DNA of 64,000 bases. It comes from an uncultured Flavobacteriaceae bacterium. GTDB taxonomy: Bacteria > Bacteroidota > Bacteroidia > Flavobacteriales > Flavobacteriaceae. A program made the translations under genes and the position numbers. Every line of letters begins with the position of its first letter. The stretch's first letter is position 1. The stretch spans positions 43,972 through 107,971 of the forward strand of contig CANMSB010000015.1 of assembly GCA_947500445.1 (NCBI GenBank), in the 5' to 3' direction. The notes under the pieces are model-generated. The model searched no databases, was not told where the DNA came from, and saw only the letters and a program-made list of their open reading frames with translations. Shown one piece after another: positions 7,983 to 16,286 of this stretch.

Positions 7983-10184
7983 ATGCCTTTTAAGCAATTT
8001 CCTTTTTACCGACAGCTGGACCAAATGGACTGTGGTCCCACCTGCCTTCGTATGGTGGCCAAACATCATGGAAAGGCATATTCTCTCGATTTTCTTAGAA
8101 AAAAGGCCAATATTACCCGGGAAGGGGTTTCCATGGGCGGTATTGCGGAAGCGGCCGAAGAAATAGGTTTTCATACCCTTGCGGTCAGTCTGGATTTTGA
8201 GACACTGGACGAAGAGGTTCCGTTACCATGTATCGCCCATTGGCGGCAGCGGCATTTTGTGGTAGTGTACGAGATAAAAAAGGATACCGTATACGTGGCC
8301 GATCCCGCGCATGGGCTGGTAAAGTATAAAAAGGCCGATTTTCTGGAAGGCTGGCTGGGCAAAAATGCCGGGGAACGGACCGAAGGCTATTTACTGCTTT
8401 TGGAGACCACGCCGCGTTTTTTTGAAAATGATATTGAGGAAAAATCCGAATACGGCTTTAAGTTCTTGTTCTGGTACTTCAAGCCGTATAAGAAGTATAT
8501 CGGGCAGCTGTTTTTGGGATTATTGGTAGGTAGCTTGTTGCAGCTTATTTTTCCTTTTTTAACGCAAGCTGTGGTCGATTATGGTATCAATTACCAAAAC
8601 CTGCATTTTATCTATCTGATATTGGCGGCCCAGTTGATGCTGTTTATATCGCAGACCTCGGTCGATTTGATCCGGGGGTGGATATTGCTCCATATGACCA
8701 GTAGGATCAATATCAACCTGATTTCCGATTTTTTATTGAAACTAATGCGATTGCCCATTGCGTTTTTCGACTCCAAAAACACCGGTGACATCATACAGCG
8801 GATATATGATCATGACCGCATCCAGGATTTTCTGTCCAGTACAACGCTGAACACCTTGTTTTCAGCATTCAATATCGTCATTTTTGGGTTCGTGTTGGCC
8901 TATTACGATTGGACGATTTTTGCCATTTTCTTTCTCGGGTCGTTCATTTATATTGGATGGACCTTACTTTTTTTAAAGAAACGGGAAGAGTTGGATTATA
9001 AGCGTTTCGATCAGGCGGCCGATAACCAAAATAGTATCTATCAATTGATTTCCGGAATGCAGGAGATAAAGCTCAACGGTTCGGAACGACGAAGACGGTG
9101 GGAATGGGAGGCCATCCAGGTCAAACTTTTTAAGGTTTCCATCAAGAGCTTGGCATTGTCCCAAACGCAAAATACCGGAGGCCGTTTTTTTAATGAGCTC
9201 AAGAATATCCTCATCACTTTCGTAGCGGCGAAATCCGTAATCGACGGTAGTCTTACCCTGGGTATGATGCTTTCCGTACAATACATTATCGGTCAATTGA
9301 ACCTGCCCATCAATAATTTTATCACCTTCATCCAAACCGGACAGGATGCCAAAATTAGTTTGGAGCGCCTGGCCGAGATACATTCCAAGGAAGATGAGGA
9401 AGTTTCGGACGACACCCTGCTAAAGGAACTGCCGGAAAAGAAGGGAATAGCCGTTAAGAACCTGGGCTTTAGATATGGGGGAAGTGCATCGCCAATGGTG
9501 CTGGATGGCCTGAATTTTGAAATACCTGAAGGAAAGGTGACCGCCATTGTAGGTGCCAGTGGTAGTGGAAAAACCACCTTGATAAAGTTATTGTTGCGAT
9601 TTTATGAACCGACAACGGGCGAAATTACGGTGGGCAGTTCAAAGTTACAGTCGTTGGGAGTGTCCTTCTGGAGAAAAAACTGTGGAAGTGTCATGCAGGA
9701 CGGCTTTCTGTTTAGCGACACCATCGCCAGAAACATTACCGAGTCGGATTCAGAGGGTGTTTTAGATAAAAAGCGACTGTTGCACGCTGTCGACGTTGCC
9801 AATATTGAAGATTTTATTACCCAATTGCCTACCGGTTTCAATTCAAAGGTGGGTAGCAGCGGTACCAATGTAAGTGGTGGGCAAAAGCAGCGGATATTGA
9901 TTGCAAGGGCGGTGTATAAAAACCCGAATTATATTTTTTTGGACGAGGCGACCAGTGCACTCGATGCAAACAATGAAAAAGTGATCATGAACAAATTGGA
10001 TGAGTTCTATAAAGGTAAAACCGTGGTTGTTGTTGCCCATCGGTTAAGTACCGTTAAAAATGCCGATCAAATTATTGTTTTGGACAAAGGGAAAATGGTC
10101 GAAATAGGGAATCATCAAGAACTGACCGCGAAAAGGGGGCTGTATTATACCTTGGTGAAAAATCAGTTGGAACTAGGAAGCTGA
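7983..10184 (+). CDS. Peptidase-domain (C39) ABC exporter for leader-bearing peptides
   Basis: 733 residues, a three-domain bacteriocin exporter. Residues 1-130 are a C39 cysteine peptidase with catalytic Cys17 (MDCGPTCL), His91 (RHFVVVY) and Asp107 (VADPAHG). About 165-445 is the six-helix ABC membrane domain. About 480-733 is the ATPase with Walker A GASGSGKTT (around 523), signature VSGGQKQR (around 630) and Walker B YIFLDEATSALD. Proteins of this family cleave a leader after a double-glycine site while exporting the peptide through the inner membrane. One base separates it from the HlyD-type gene, and it converges on a split LanB dehydratase, so a modified peptide is the expected cargo. 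The first Met is right because family members begin just before FPFYRQLD. A TAnnTTTG-like box so close to the ATG suggests a very short or absent leader. Confidence 0.93.
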   Translation: MPFKQFPFYRQLDQMDCGPTCLRMVAKHHGKAYSLDFLRKKANITREGVSMGGIAEAAEEIGFHTLAVSLDFETLDEEVPLPCIAHWRQRHFVVVYEIKKDTVYVADPAHGLVKYKKADFLEGWLGKNAGERTEGYLLLLETTPRFFENDIEEKSEYGFKFLFWYFKPYKKYIGQLFLGLLVGSLLQLIFPFLTQAVVDYGINYQNLHFIYLILAAQLMLFISQTSVDLIRGWILLHMTSRININLISDFLLKLMRLPIAFFDSKNTGDIIQRIYDHDRIQDFLSSTTLNTLFSAFNIVIFGFVLAYYDWTIFAIFFLGSFIYIGWTLLFLKKREELDYKRFDQAADNQNSIYQLISGMQEIKLNGSERRRRWEWEAIQVKLFKVSIKSLALSQTQNTGGRFFNELKNILITFVAAKSVIDGSLTLGMMLSVQYIIGQLNLPINNFITFIQTGQDAKISLERLAEIHSKEDEEVSDDTLLKELPEKKGIAVKNLGFRYGGSASPMVLDGLNFEIPEGKVTAIVGASGSGKTTLIKLLLRFYEPTTGEITVGSSKLQSLGVSFWRKNCGSVMQDGFLFSDTIARNITESDSEGVLDKKRLLHAVDVANIEDFITQLPTGFNSKVGSSGTNVSGGQKQRILIARAVYKNPNYIFLDEATSALDANNEKVIMNKLDEFYKGKTVVVVAHRLSTVKNADQIIVLDKGKMVEIGNHQELTAKRGLYYTLVKNQLELGS

Positions 10185-10185
10185 T

Positions 10186-11505
10186 ATGGAAGAAGAAGTG
10201 CCGGACATAGAACAAAAGATAGCGGGGCTCGATGAGCGTTCCGGTCAAGTGAAGGAAATTTTGGGAAAGGCACCCAATTGGGTGGTGCGTTCCGGTATTT
10301 CCGTTGTTTTCGTAATCGTATTGGGCGTGGTGACAGCCGCGGCATTGTTAGGGTATAACGATATTATTTCGGCCGACATCGTCATCACCAGCAAGAACCC
10401 CCCGGTGTATTTGGAAGCGAATCGAGAGGGGAGATTGACCCAGCTTTTTGTAGCTCCAAATCAAAACGTGACCAAAAACCAGGTGTTGGCCGAAATCGAA
10501 AATACGGCAAACTACGAAGACGTGGCTTATTTGCGAGAAAAGATAGCCGGTTTTAATAGTGGAACGATGTCCTTGGATTCCTTAAAACAAGAGTATCCGC
10601 CATATCTGGATTTAGGACCCGTGCAGCAGGCGTATGGCCGTTTTTTAACGGACTATCAAAACTATATTTTGTTCAACGCGCTGTCCCCAAATCAGAAAGA
10701 ATCTGCCATGATCCAGCAGCAGTTGACGGAGCAAAGGCGTTTTTTGGAGAAGCAAGAACGACAGATGGGTATTTTCAAGGAGGATCTTCAGCTCTCAAAA
10801 AGTAGTTTTGAGCGCAATCAAAAACTATATGAAAAAGGAGTGGTTTCCAAGGCGGAGTTTGAAAATGCCTCAAGGGCCTATCTTTCCGATAAACAAAACT
10901 ATGAAGGGTTCTTAACCAGTATGTCCAATACACAGATCGCGATAGCCAATTTTAATAATTTATTGACCAAATCGGACATCCAAGGGGCGGAATTTGAAAA
11001 TAGCTATGCACAAAAATTGAATGAGGCCTTTCAGTTTTTAAAAAATGAACTGACCCTTTGGGAACAGCAATATCTGGTAAAAAGTCCCATAAATGGAAAA
11101 GTGACCGTATTCGACATCTGGAACCAATACCAAAACGTAAATGCGGGAGAGGTTTTATTTACCGTAGTGCCCGAGAATTTGGATGGAATCGTAGGTAAGG
11201 TGACCTTACCGGTACGGAATTCGGGTAAGGTAAAAGTGGGGCAAAAAGTGCTTGTGAAATTGGCGAATTACCCTTTTGAGGAGTGGGGGAGCGTTACCGG
11301 TGAAATACAATCGATATCATTGGTGCCCAAACAGGGTGAAGAATCGTTCTATACCCTGTTCGTCAGCTTTGGAGATTTGACCACCTCCTATGGAAAGAAA
11401 ATTGATTTCAAACAGGAAATGCAGGGTACCGCGGAAATCGTGCTGGAAGAGCTCACTGTGCTCCAACGGATCTTCTACCAATTTAGAAAGGCGTTCGAAC
11501 GGTAA
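10186..11505 (+). CDS. HlyD-family membrane-fusion (periplasmic adaptor) protein
   Basis: 439 residues. A single N-terminal membrane helix (about 33-55, SVVFVIVLGVVTAAALLGY) is followed by a biotinyl-lipoyl-like half (VYLEANREGRLTQLFVAPNQNV). A long helical hairpin spans about 165-265 (QQQLTEQRRFLEKQERQMG ... FERNQKLYEKGVVSKAEFE). The second lipoyl half follows (LVKSPINGKVTVFDIWNQYQ), then a beta-barrel region. It bridges the C39 exporter to an outer-membrane channel. The gene starts one base after the exporter stop, so they are co-transcribed. No TolC-like outer-membrane factor is in the window. The TAA stop overlaps an ATG (TAATG) that opens a 58-codon frame of doubtful status. Confidence 0.9.
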   Translation: MEEEVPDIEQKIAGLDERSGQVKEILGKAPNWVVRSGISVVFVIVLGVVTAAALLGYNDIISADIVITSKNPPVYLEANREGRLTQLFVAPNQNVTKNQVLAEIENTANYEDVAYLREKIAGFNSGTMSLDSLKQEYPPYLDLGPVQQAYGRFLTDYQNYILFNALSPNQKESAMIQQQLTEQRRFLEKQERQMGIFKEDLQLSKSSFERNQKLYEKGVVSKAEFENASRAYLSDKQNYEGFLTSMSNTQIAIANFNNLLTKSDIQGAEFENSYAQKLNEAFQFLKNELTLWEQQYLVKSPINGKVTVFDIWNQYQNVNAGEVLFTVVPENLDGIVGKVTLPVRNSGKVKVGQKVLVKLANYPFEEWGSVTGEIQSISLVPKQGEESFYTLFVSFGDLTTSYGKKIDFKQEMQGTAEIVLEELTVLQRIFYQFRKAFER

Positions 11506-11577
11506 TGTCGGCACCCCTTCTTTACTATTTTACATACTTGCCGTTGGCTTTGCCAAAGAAGGAGGATGAACTAGAGA

Positions 11578-12495
11578 TCAACTGCTTGTGCCCGCTTTTT
11601 TTTGAATGGCTGCCGCCGTCCGATAATAGCGGTATAGAAAGTCGTAACAGACCATTTCGTTCAATCGGTTTTTGGATTTGAAAAGACGGTTCATCAGCAT
11701 GTGTATATAACTGCCCAAAAGACCGTTCATTGGCATTTCCAATAGATTTTGAGCCACAATGGCCATGATGTCGTTCACTATCGGTGCAATATGGGCGCTC
11801 TTGGTTTCCAACACTTCCAAGATCGGGGCGTGGTCCGGATCGGTTTCTTTAGTGAACACCATAAAGGAAGCTATCCGGGAGCGGTGTGCGCGGTATTTGG
11901 CGTCCAATTGCTTCTTTAAGGGCCTTCCCATTCCAAATTCTGCTCCAAACCCTGTTTTCAGGTGGTCCAACAACACTAGTTTTTCATCCAAAGTGTAAGA
12001 GAAATGGGTCAGTAAATGGTCTATCGATCGCAATCCGAACAACCATCGTAGCGTTTCGCCCTCATCTCCTTCGATCAGGTCCAAAAAAGAAGCGGTTGCC
12101 ATGCTGTCAAACTGGAACAGACTTTCCGATAGGACAATGGTGTTAGTTCCATAACGCTCCAATTCCCTCTGATACGTATCCAACTGTATTTTCCAAATAA
12201 GGTCCCTTTCCAAAAAGAGGTTCAAGGGTTCGTGAAGGGCTCCCAGAATAGTACCGATATCTGATGTTGATGCACTTAAAAACCGTACCCTTAAATGGTG
12301 TTCCGGATCGGCATAACGGATAAAAAACCATTTTGTAATACTGCCCGAAGCCAAAAACCGATCCGCAAGCGGTGCAATAACTTCGGTGAGAATGGTGTCG
12401 GCCGTTTTGTGTCCGGTGTAGATCTTGTAGTAAACCCACTCACTCCCGATGGCGAAACTACGTTTGGTGTTTTTTTTAGGATGGTCTTTCTTCAT
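11578..12495 (-). CDS. Thiopeptide-type bacteriocin biosynthesis protein (LanB elimination domain)
   Basis: 305 residues matching the C-terminal elimination domain of class I lanthipeptide dehydratases (SpaB_C / thiopeptide-type family). It has the family opening (GSEWVYYKIYTGHKTADTIL), a WFFIRYADPEHHLRVRF motif, the EPLNLFLERDLIWKIQLDTYQRE-type stretch (read as ...WKIQLDTYQRELERYG), and the closing helical segment (YIHMLMNRLFKSKNRLNE). In this family the domain removes glutamate from glutamylated Ser/Thr to leave dehydroalanine or dehydrobutyrine. Its ATG lies 20 bases inside the end of the glutamylation gene in another frame, so the two are translationally coupled. It converges on the exporter genes with a 72-base gap and no terminator was seen. 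Confidence 0.88.
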   Translation of the reverse strand: MKKDHPKKNTKRSFAIGSEWVYYKIYTGHKTADTILTEVIAPLADRFLASGSITKWFFIRYADPEHHLRVRFLSASTSDIGTILGALHEPLNLFLERDLIWKIQLDTYQRELERYGTNTIVLSESLFQFDSMATASFLDLIEGDEGETLRWLFGLRSIDHLLTHFSYTLDEKLVLLDHLKTGFGAEFGMGRPLKKQLDAKYRAHRSRIASFMVFTKETDPDHAPILEVLETKSAHIAPIVNDIMAIVAQNLLEMPMNGLLGSYIHMLMNRLFKSKNRLNEMVCYDFLYRYYRTAAAIQKKAGTSS

Positions 12496-14716
12496 TGCTA
12501 CGTTCGCTACGGTTATAAAAGGATATGATCATTTGATTGGAATAGTGGCCTTGCGCCGAACTTACGGTTCCTTCTTTTGAAAAAAGGAACTCGGAGAGGG
12601 TGAATTGCGATTTGTTTTTTACGCTATCCAATAGCATTTGTACCGATGTGGCGTTGGAAAAATTGATTAGCAATTCGTTATCGCCTTCGGTGAGAACAAC
12701 ATACTGGGGAAGTTTTAGTTGCGATTGCCATATTTTAATCTTTTGTAATAAGGCCTTTTCATCATCGATAACATTCGATAGGGTAGTAAGCTGTTCCTTA
12801 TCAATGTTCCAGGTGGCACGATGAAATATAAGGTTGCGATAGGTGACCCTTGGTAAAAAAGACCGGTTTTCTCCTAAATAACCATACCTAAAATAAAGTC
12901 CGCCCCGCAGGCCTTGGTTTTGTAGGTCGCATAAAAAGTGATATATGGGTAACGCATTGGCCGAAAAGTTATGTGCGTTGGTCAATCTGGGCAGCACCTC
13001 CATGTTATTTTTTTTGGAACGGAGCAAGATCCGGTCGTTCCTTATGGAAATGTAGAGGTCACTAATGGGAAGTTGCTTTTCCAAGCTTTTTGCAGATTTG
13101 GCGAGATAGGGTATTTCATGGGTCCGAAACGAAGGCCGCGTTAAAATATTACCCACTCTTGATTCGGGAAGATGGACAATTTCCGCTAAAATTTTATCCG
13201 GGTTCAGCTGTTCTTCCTTTGCCGTAATCTTTTGGGCTTGGAGCGCTAAGGAGGGGTCGCCATGGCAAAACCGTCCCAAAAGGTTTGCGGCACTCGAACC
13301 GCCGACGCCGGGAAGGAGTATTTTCTGCTCCCCATTTTCTTCAATGACGCTTACCATTGCCGATAACGTATCGGGAAGGTCGTCCCAGTGGGCCGACATT
13401 TCTTCAAAATCTTTGTCCTCTAGGATTATAGGGGTATTGCCGTTTTCATCACTTGTGATCAATTTTTTTTCTAAAACACCAAGCGCTGGATGCCAGTTTA
13501 GGGTTTTGGACTCGGAATTCGAATTCGTTTGAGGGAGTAGCAGGTCGTCCACTAGGGGGTTCACATCTCCGCTGCCGCCCGTTTGAAGATATCCAATGCC
13601 CGTTTCCACATCCATAACCTTGGCAAGCGGCATCTCCCGTTCTTCATAGCGCTCCCGAAACGCGTTTTTGAACTTTGTTAGATTGGTTTCCCTGGGTACG
13701 GGTGTCATGCGGTTTAAAAGTGTCATTGCCTGCTTTACACTTTTGGCGATGTCGTTTGACAATTGGTTCGAGCGATGCGCTAGTTGGAGGTTCGTTTGAA
13801 AGAGATATTGCAAATTATAAGTGGTCGGCCCCGTTTGTAGATGCGTTGCAATATCCAAATACGATTTGGGGTCATTGCCCATTCGTTCATCGAGTTGTCC
13901 GATTCTTTTTTTTGTGGTCTCCAAAAAAAGGGTTTCCGCTTCTACATGTTGTAAGGGAGACAATACGTGCTGAATCTGTTCCAGAAACGCCGGCCCCGAT
14001 ACGGAGGGTTCCATGGCGCCAACGAGAATTTGGCTGTCGATAAGTTCATTTAAAAAATCCGAGGCCTGATCTTTCGGAATGTCTTTTTCGGTCAATATTT
14101 TCACCAGATGCTCAAGAGTCGCTCCAGTAACGGCACCGTATACAATGTTCTTTAGATAGTCCGAAAAGTCCACTTCGATAATATGATGTTGTCTTCGGCT
14201 ATTCTGATAATAATACTCAATATACCTTAAGGTGTCACCAATGGGATACATGCTGGAATTTGGATAGAACGGCAATTGTTCGCGAATTGCTTTCTTCTTG
14301 GACAGGTCTTGGGAAAGGGCTACCAAGTAGTTCATGTCCAGGCCAGTGTGTCGTTTATAGCTTTGTGGCGAAGACAGCTCAATTTCCGTATGTTCGGCGA
14401 AATTTCCGGTTCCGCAGCCCGCAAAAAGACCAAAAGGAGTACATCTGGTGGCCATTCGGGTAAGGTATTTCAATAGGGAAAGGCGTAGCTTTTTCTCTTT
14501 TTTTACTTCCGTTGATGCGTTCAGCCACTTTTCTATTTCGGCATATAACGAGGGAGAGGCCAGAAAACAGGACTCCTTAACGATTGGGAGGTCGAAGGCC
14601 GCTTTCAATTGCGCTTTCGTGACAACGGGCTGCGAAGTAAGTTTTTCGATAAAATCGATACTGAATATCGGGGTCCTAAGCACATATTGTGGGAAATGGT
14701 CGTAAGGGTTTTTCAT
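12476..14716 (-). CDS. Lantibiotic dehydratase, glutamylation domain protein (split LanB)
   Basis: 746 residues covering the N-terminal, glutamyl-tRNA-dependent domain of LanB dehydratases. The family hallmark RCTPFGLFAG is at 91-100, and other typical segments are LRLSLLKYLTRMA, LDMNYLVALSQDL and ILLPGVGGSSAANLLGRFCHG. In this family the domain glutamylates Ser/Thr side chains of a precursor peptide. Bacteroidota LanBs are often single proteins of roughly 1000 residues; here the two domains are separate genes (746 + 305 residues) overlapping by 20 bases, as in thiopeptide-type systems. No internal stop or damage was seen. No LanC cyclase adjoins it. A small reading frame ends 18 bases upstream of its start. 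Confidence 0.9.
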   Translation of the reverse strand: MKNPYDHFPQYVLRTPIFSIDFIEKLTSQPVVTKAQLKAAFDLPIVKESCFLASPSLYAEIEKWLNASTEVKKEKKLRLSLLKYLTRMATRCTPFGLFAGCGTGNFAEHTEIELSSPQSYKRHTGLDMNYLVALSQDLSKKKAIREQLPFYPNSSMYPIGDTLRYIEYYYQNSRRQHHIIEVDFSDYLKNIVYGAVTGATLEHLVKILTEKDIPKDQASDFLNELIDSQILVGAMEPSVSGPAFLEQIQHVLSPLQHVEAETLFLETTKKRIGQLDERMGNDPKSYLDIATHLQTGPTTYNLQYLFQTNLQLAHRSNQLSNDIAKSVKQAMTLLNRMTPVPRETNLTKFKNAFRERYEEREMPLAKVMDVETGIGYLQTGGSGDVNPLVDDLLLPQTNSNSESKTLNWHPALGVLEKKLITSDENGNTPIILEDKDFEEMSAHWDDLPDTLSAMVSVIEENGEQKILLPGVGGSSAANLLGRFCHGDPSLALQAQKITAKEEQLNPDKILAEIVHLPESRVGNILTRPSFRTHEIPYLAKSAKSLEKQLPISDLYISIRNDRILLRSKKNNMEVLPRLTNAHNFSANALPIYHFLCDLQNQGLRGGLYFRYGYLGENRSFLPRVTYRNLIFHRATWNIDKEQLTTLSNVIDDEKALLQKIKIWQSQLKLPQYVVLTEGDNELLINFSNATSVQMLLDSVKNKSQFTLSEFLFSKEGTVSSAQGHYSNQMIISFYNRSERSNEERPS

Positions 14717-14734
14717 TTAAAAGTGCTGTTCATT

Positions 14735-14935
14735 TTATTGTGGTAAAGGCCACGGTGTTTCAATGGATATCACAGACAACTTTGAATTTATTTGGATTAA
14801 CTGTATATGCCAATTATTGGGAGCAAAGCCGTACGTAAGAAAGGTAACATGTTCCTTAATAGGAATTTGATGAAGATAAGACATCATGATGAATTCTTGA
14901 AAATTTTTGCTTTTGTTTAACCTTGGACTTTTCAA
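14735..14935 (-). CDS. Doubtful 66-residue open frame directly upstream of split lanB
   Basis: A frame with a TTG start at 14935 (or ATG at codons 17 and 18, giving 49-50 residues) that stops 18 bases before the dehydratase gene on the same strand. The N terminus is basic (MKSPRLNKSKNFQEF), vaguely like the Lys/Leu/Asn-rich leaders of Bacteroidota class I lanthipeptides. The remainder (FLTYGFAPNNWHIQLIQ) has several Ser/Thr but no Cys and no double glycine. It could be a precursor, a leader peptide or chance. Position is the main support. Confidence 0.25.
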   Translation of the reverse strand: MKSPRLNKSKNFQEFIMMSYLHQIPIKEHVTFLTYGFAPNNWHIQLIQINSKLSVISIETPWPLPQ

Positions 14936-15357
14936 GACGGTTTATTGATAACAGGTCATGGAGTATTTGCCAACAGAAAGCGCATGAAACGGAAAGCCAT
15001 CATGGACAATGACGATTTAGTGTACTGTAGAAAAGTGTCCTGGGACATTTAGGAATTGTACTATCTATGGGCGGCATCTAAAAATGGTATTTTTTTGTGT
15101 TTCGGGCTCGTCTTTTTGGTTCTTTGTCCACATCCAAATGGGTGTTATAAGGTTGGGGGCCTATCAATACGAGAAAACGTGAAAAGTGGCTTATTTTTAC
15201 TTGGGGTGCCCGTTTTGTGCAAAGTGTCCATCAACTTGTTTGGGCAATTATCGAATTCTCCTTAAAATTTAATGCTTCTTCATTTGAATTATTCGTAAAT
15301 ATCACTACATTTGCCGACCCTTAAAAATAGAGGGTAAGTTTTATACAATAATATAGT
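14936..15357. other. Divergent intergenic region between split lanB locus and rpsL
   Basis: 422 bases holding the rpsL promoter at its right end. All other short frames on both strands are under 31 codons, or (15056-15265, plus) a 69-codon TTG-started hydrophobic frame without support. A short palindrome (TGTCCTGGGACA) lies near 15037. No consensus promoter for the lanB direction was found. Confidence 0.5.
15284..15313 (+). promoter_or_regulatory. Promoter of the rpsL-rpsG-fusA-rpsJ operon
   Basis: TTG at 15284-15286 and TACATTTG at 15306-15313, a perfect TAnnTTTG box, separated by 19 bases as in known Flavobacterium/Bacteroides vegetative promoters. It gives a leader of roughly 40 bases before the rpsL ATG. 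Confidence 0.75.
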
Positions 15358-15732
15358 ATGCCAACAATTTCACAATTAGTACGAAAAGGAAGAACCACGA
15401 TTACTAAGAAGAGTAAATCGGCTGCTTTGGATTCGTGTCCCCAACGAAGGGGTGTTTGTACGCGTGTTTATACTACTACGCCTAAAAAACCAAACTCTGC
15501 CATGAGAAAAGTGGCCAGGGTTCGTTTGACCAATGGTAAGGAAGTGAACGCTTACATTCCCGGAGAAGGACACAACTTGCAAGAGCACTCGATAGTATTA
15601 GTAAGGGGAGGAAGGGTGAAAGATTTGCCAGGAGTTAGGTATCATATCGTAAGGGGTGCACTCGATACTGCAGGTGTCGCGGGCAGAACCCAACGGAGGT
15701 CTAAGTACGGAGCAAAACGCCCAAAGAAGTAA
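15358..15732 (+). CDS. rpsL: 30S ribosomal protein uS12 (S12)
   Basis: 124 residues, the normal length. It contains the conserved decoding-centre loops [17 protein letters not shown] and [14 protein letters not shown], including the lysines at which streptomycin-resistance changes occur in other bacteria; wild-type residues are present. It is the first gene of the str part of the ribosomal cluster, behind a clear TAnnTTTG promoter, and is followed 71 bases later by rpsG. uS12 sits at the A site of the small subunit and controls decoding accuracy. Confidence 0.98.
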   Translation: MPTISQLVRKGRTTITKKSKSAALDSCPQRRGVCTRVYTTTPKKPNSAMRKVARVRLTNGKEVNAYIPGEGHNLQEHSIVLVRGGRVKDLPGVRYHIVRGALDTAGVAGRTQRRSKYGAKRPKK

Positions 15733-15803
15733 TTAAAAGGTAAAAGGGTTCCATGGCATAATAAGTTGTGGAATGTTTATCGAAAAAACTTTAGAAAGAA
15801 GTA

Positions 15804-16280
15804 ATGAGAAAAAAGCAGGCAAAAAAAAGGCCATTGTTGCCCGATCCAAGGTTTAACGACCAATTGGTGACCCGTTTCGTCAACATGATGATGTGGGACG
15901 GAAAGAAATCCGTGGCGTTCAGTGTTTTCTACGATGCAATGGATATCGTTGAAGAAAAAAAGACAGACGAAGAAAAAAGTGCTTTGGAGTTGTGGAAAGA
16001 TGCGTTGTCCAACGTAATGCCGCACGTGGAAGTGCGTAGTAGGCGTGTTGGGGGTGCTACCTTTCAGATACCCATGCAGATACGTCCGGACCGAAAAATT
16101 TCTACCGCTATGAAGTGGTTGATCAGTTATGCAAGAAAGCGTAACGAAAAAGGTATGGCGCTAAAATTGGCCGGTGAAGTTTTGGCTGCGGCCAAAGAAG
16201 AAGGTGCTGCTGTCAAGAAAAGGGTCGATACGCACAAGATGGCCGAAGCCAATAAAGCATTCTCTCACTTTAGATTTTAA
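15804..16280 (+). CDS. rpsG: 30S ribosomal protein uS7 (S7)
   Basis: 158 residues. It shows the typical start [17 protein letters not shown] and the core motifs [18 protein letters not shown] and [22 protein letters not shown]. uS7 nucleates assembly of the 3' domain of 16S rRNA and lies at the E site. It sits between rpsL and fusA, 6 bases before fusA. Confidence 0.98.
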   Translation: MRKKQAKKRPLLPDPRFNDQLVTRFVNMMMWDGKKSVAFSVFYDAMDIVEEKKTDEEKSALELWKDALSNVMPHVEVRSRRVGGATFQIPMQIRPDRKISTAMKWLISYARKRNEKGMALKLAGEVLAAAKEEGAAVKKRVDTHKMAEANKAFSHFRF

Positions 16281-16286
16281 TCGGAA

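Noticed and set aside
12476..12495. Possible frameshift splitting one long LanB gene
   Set aside because: The second protein has a natural ATG, a complete family N terminus and a clean 20-base overlap, and separate elimination proteins are an established arrangement.
15056..15265. 69-codon hydrophobic frame before rpsL with a TTG start
   Set aside because: No conserved features, and low-complexity Phe/Leu/Cys stretches arise from T-rich DNA; it contains a GG but no basic leader.
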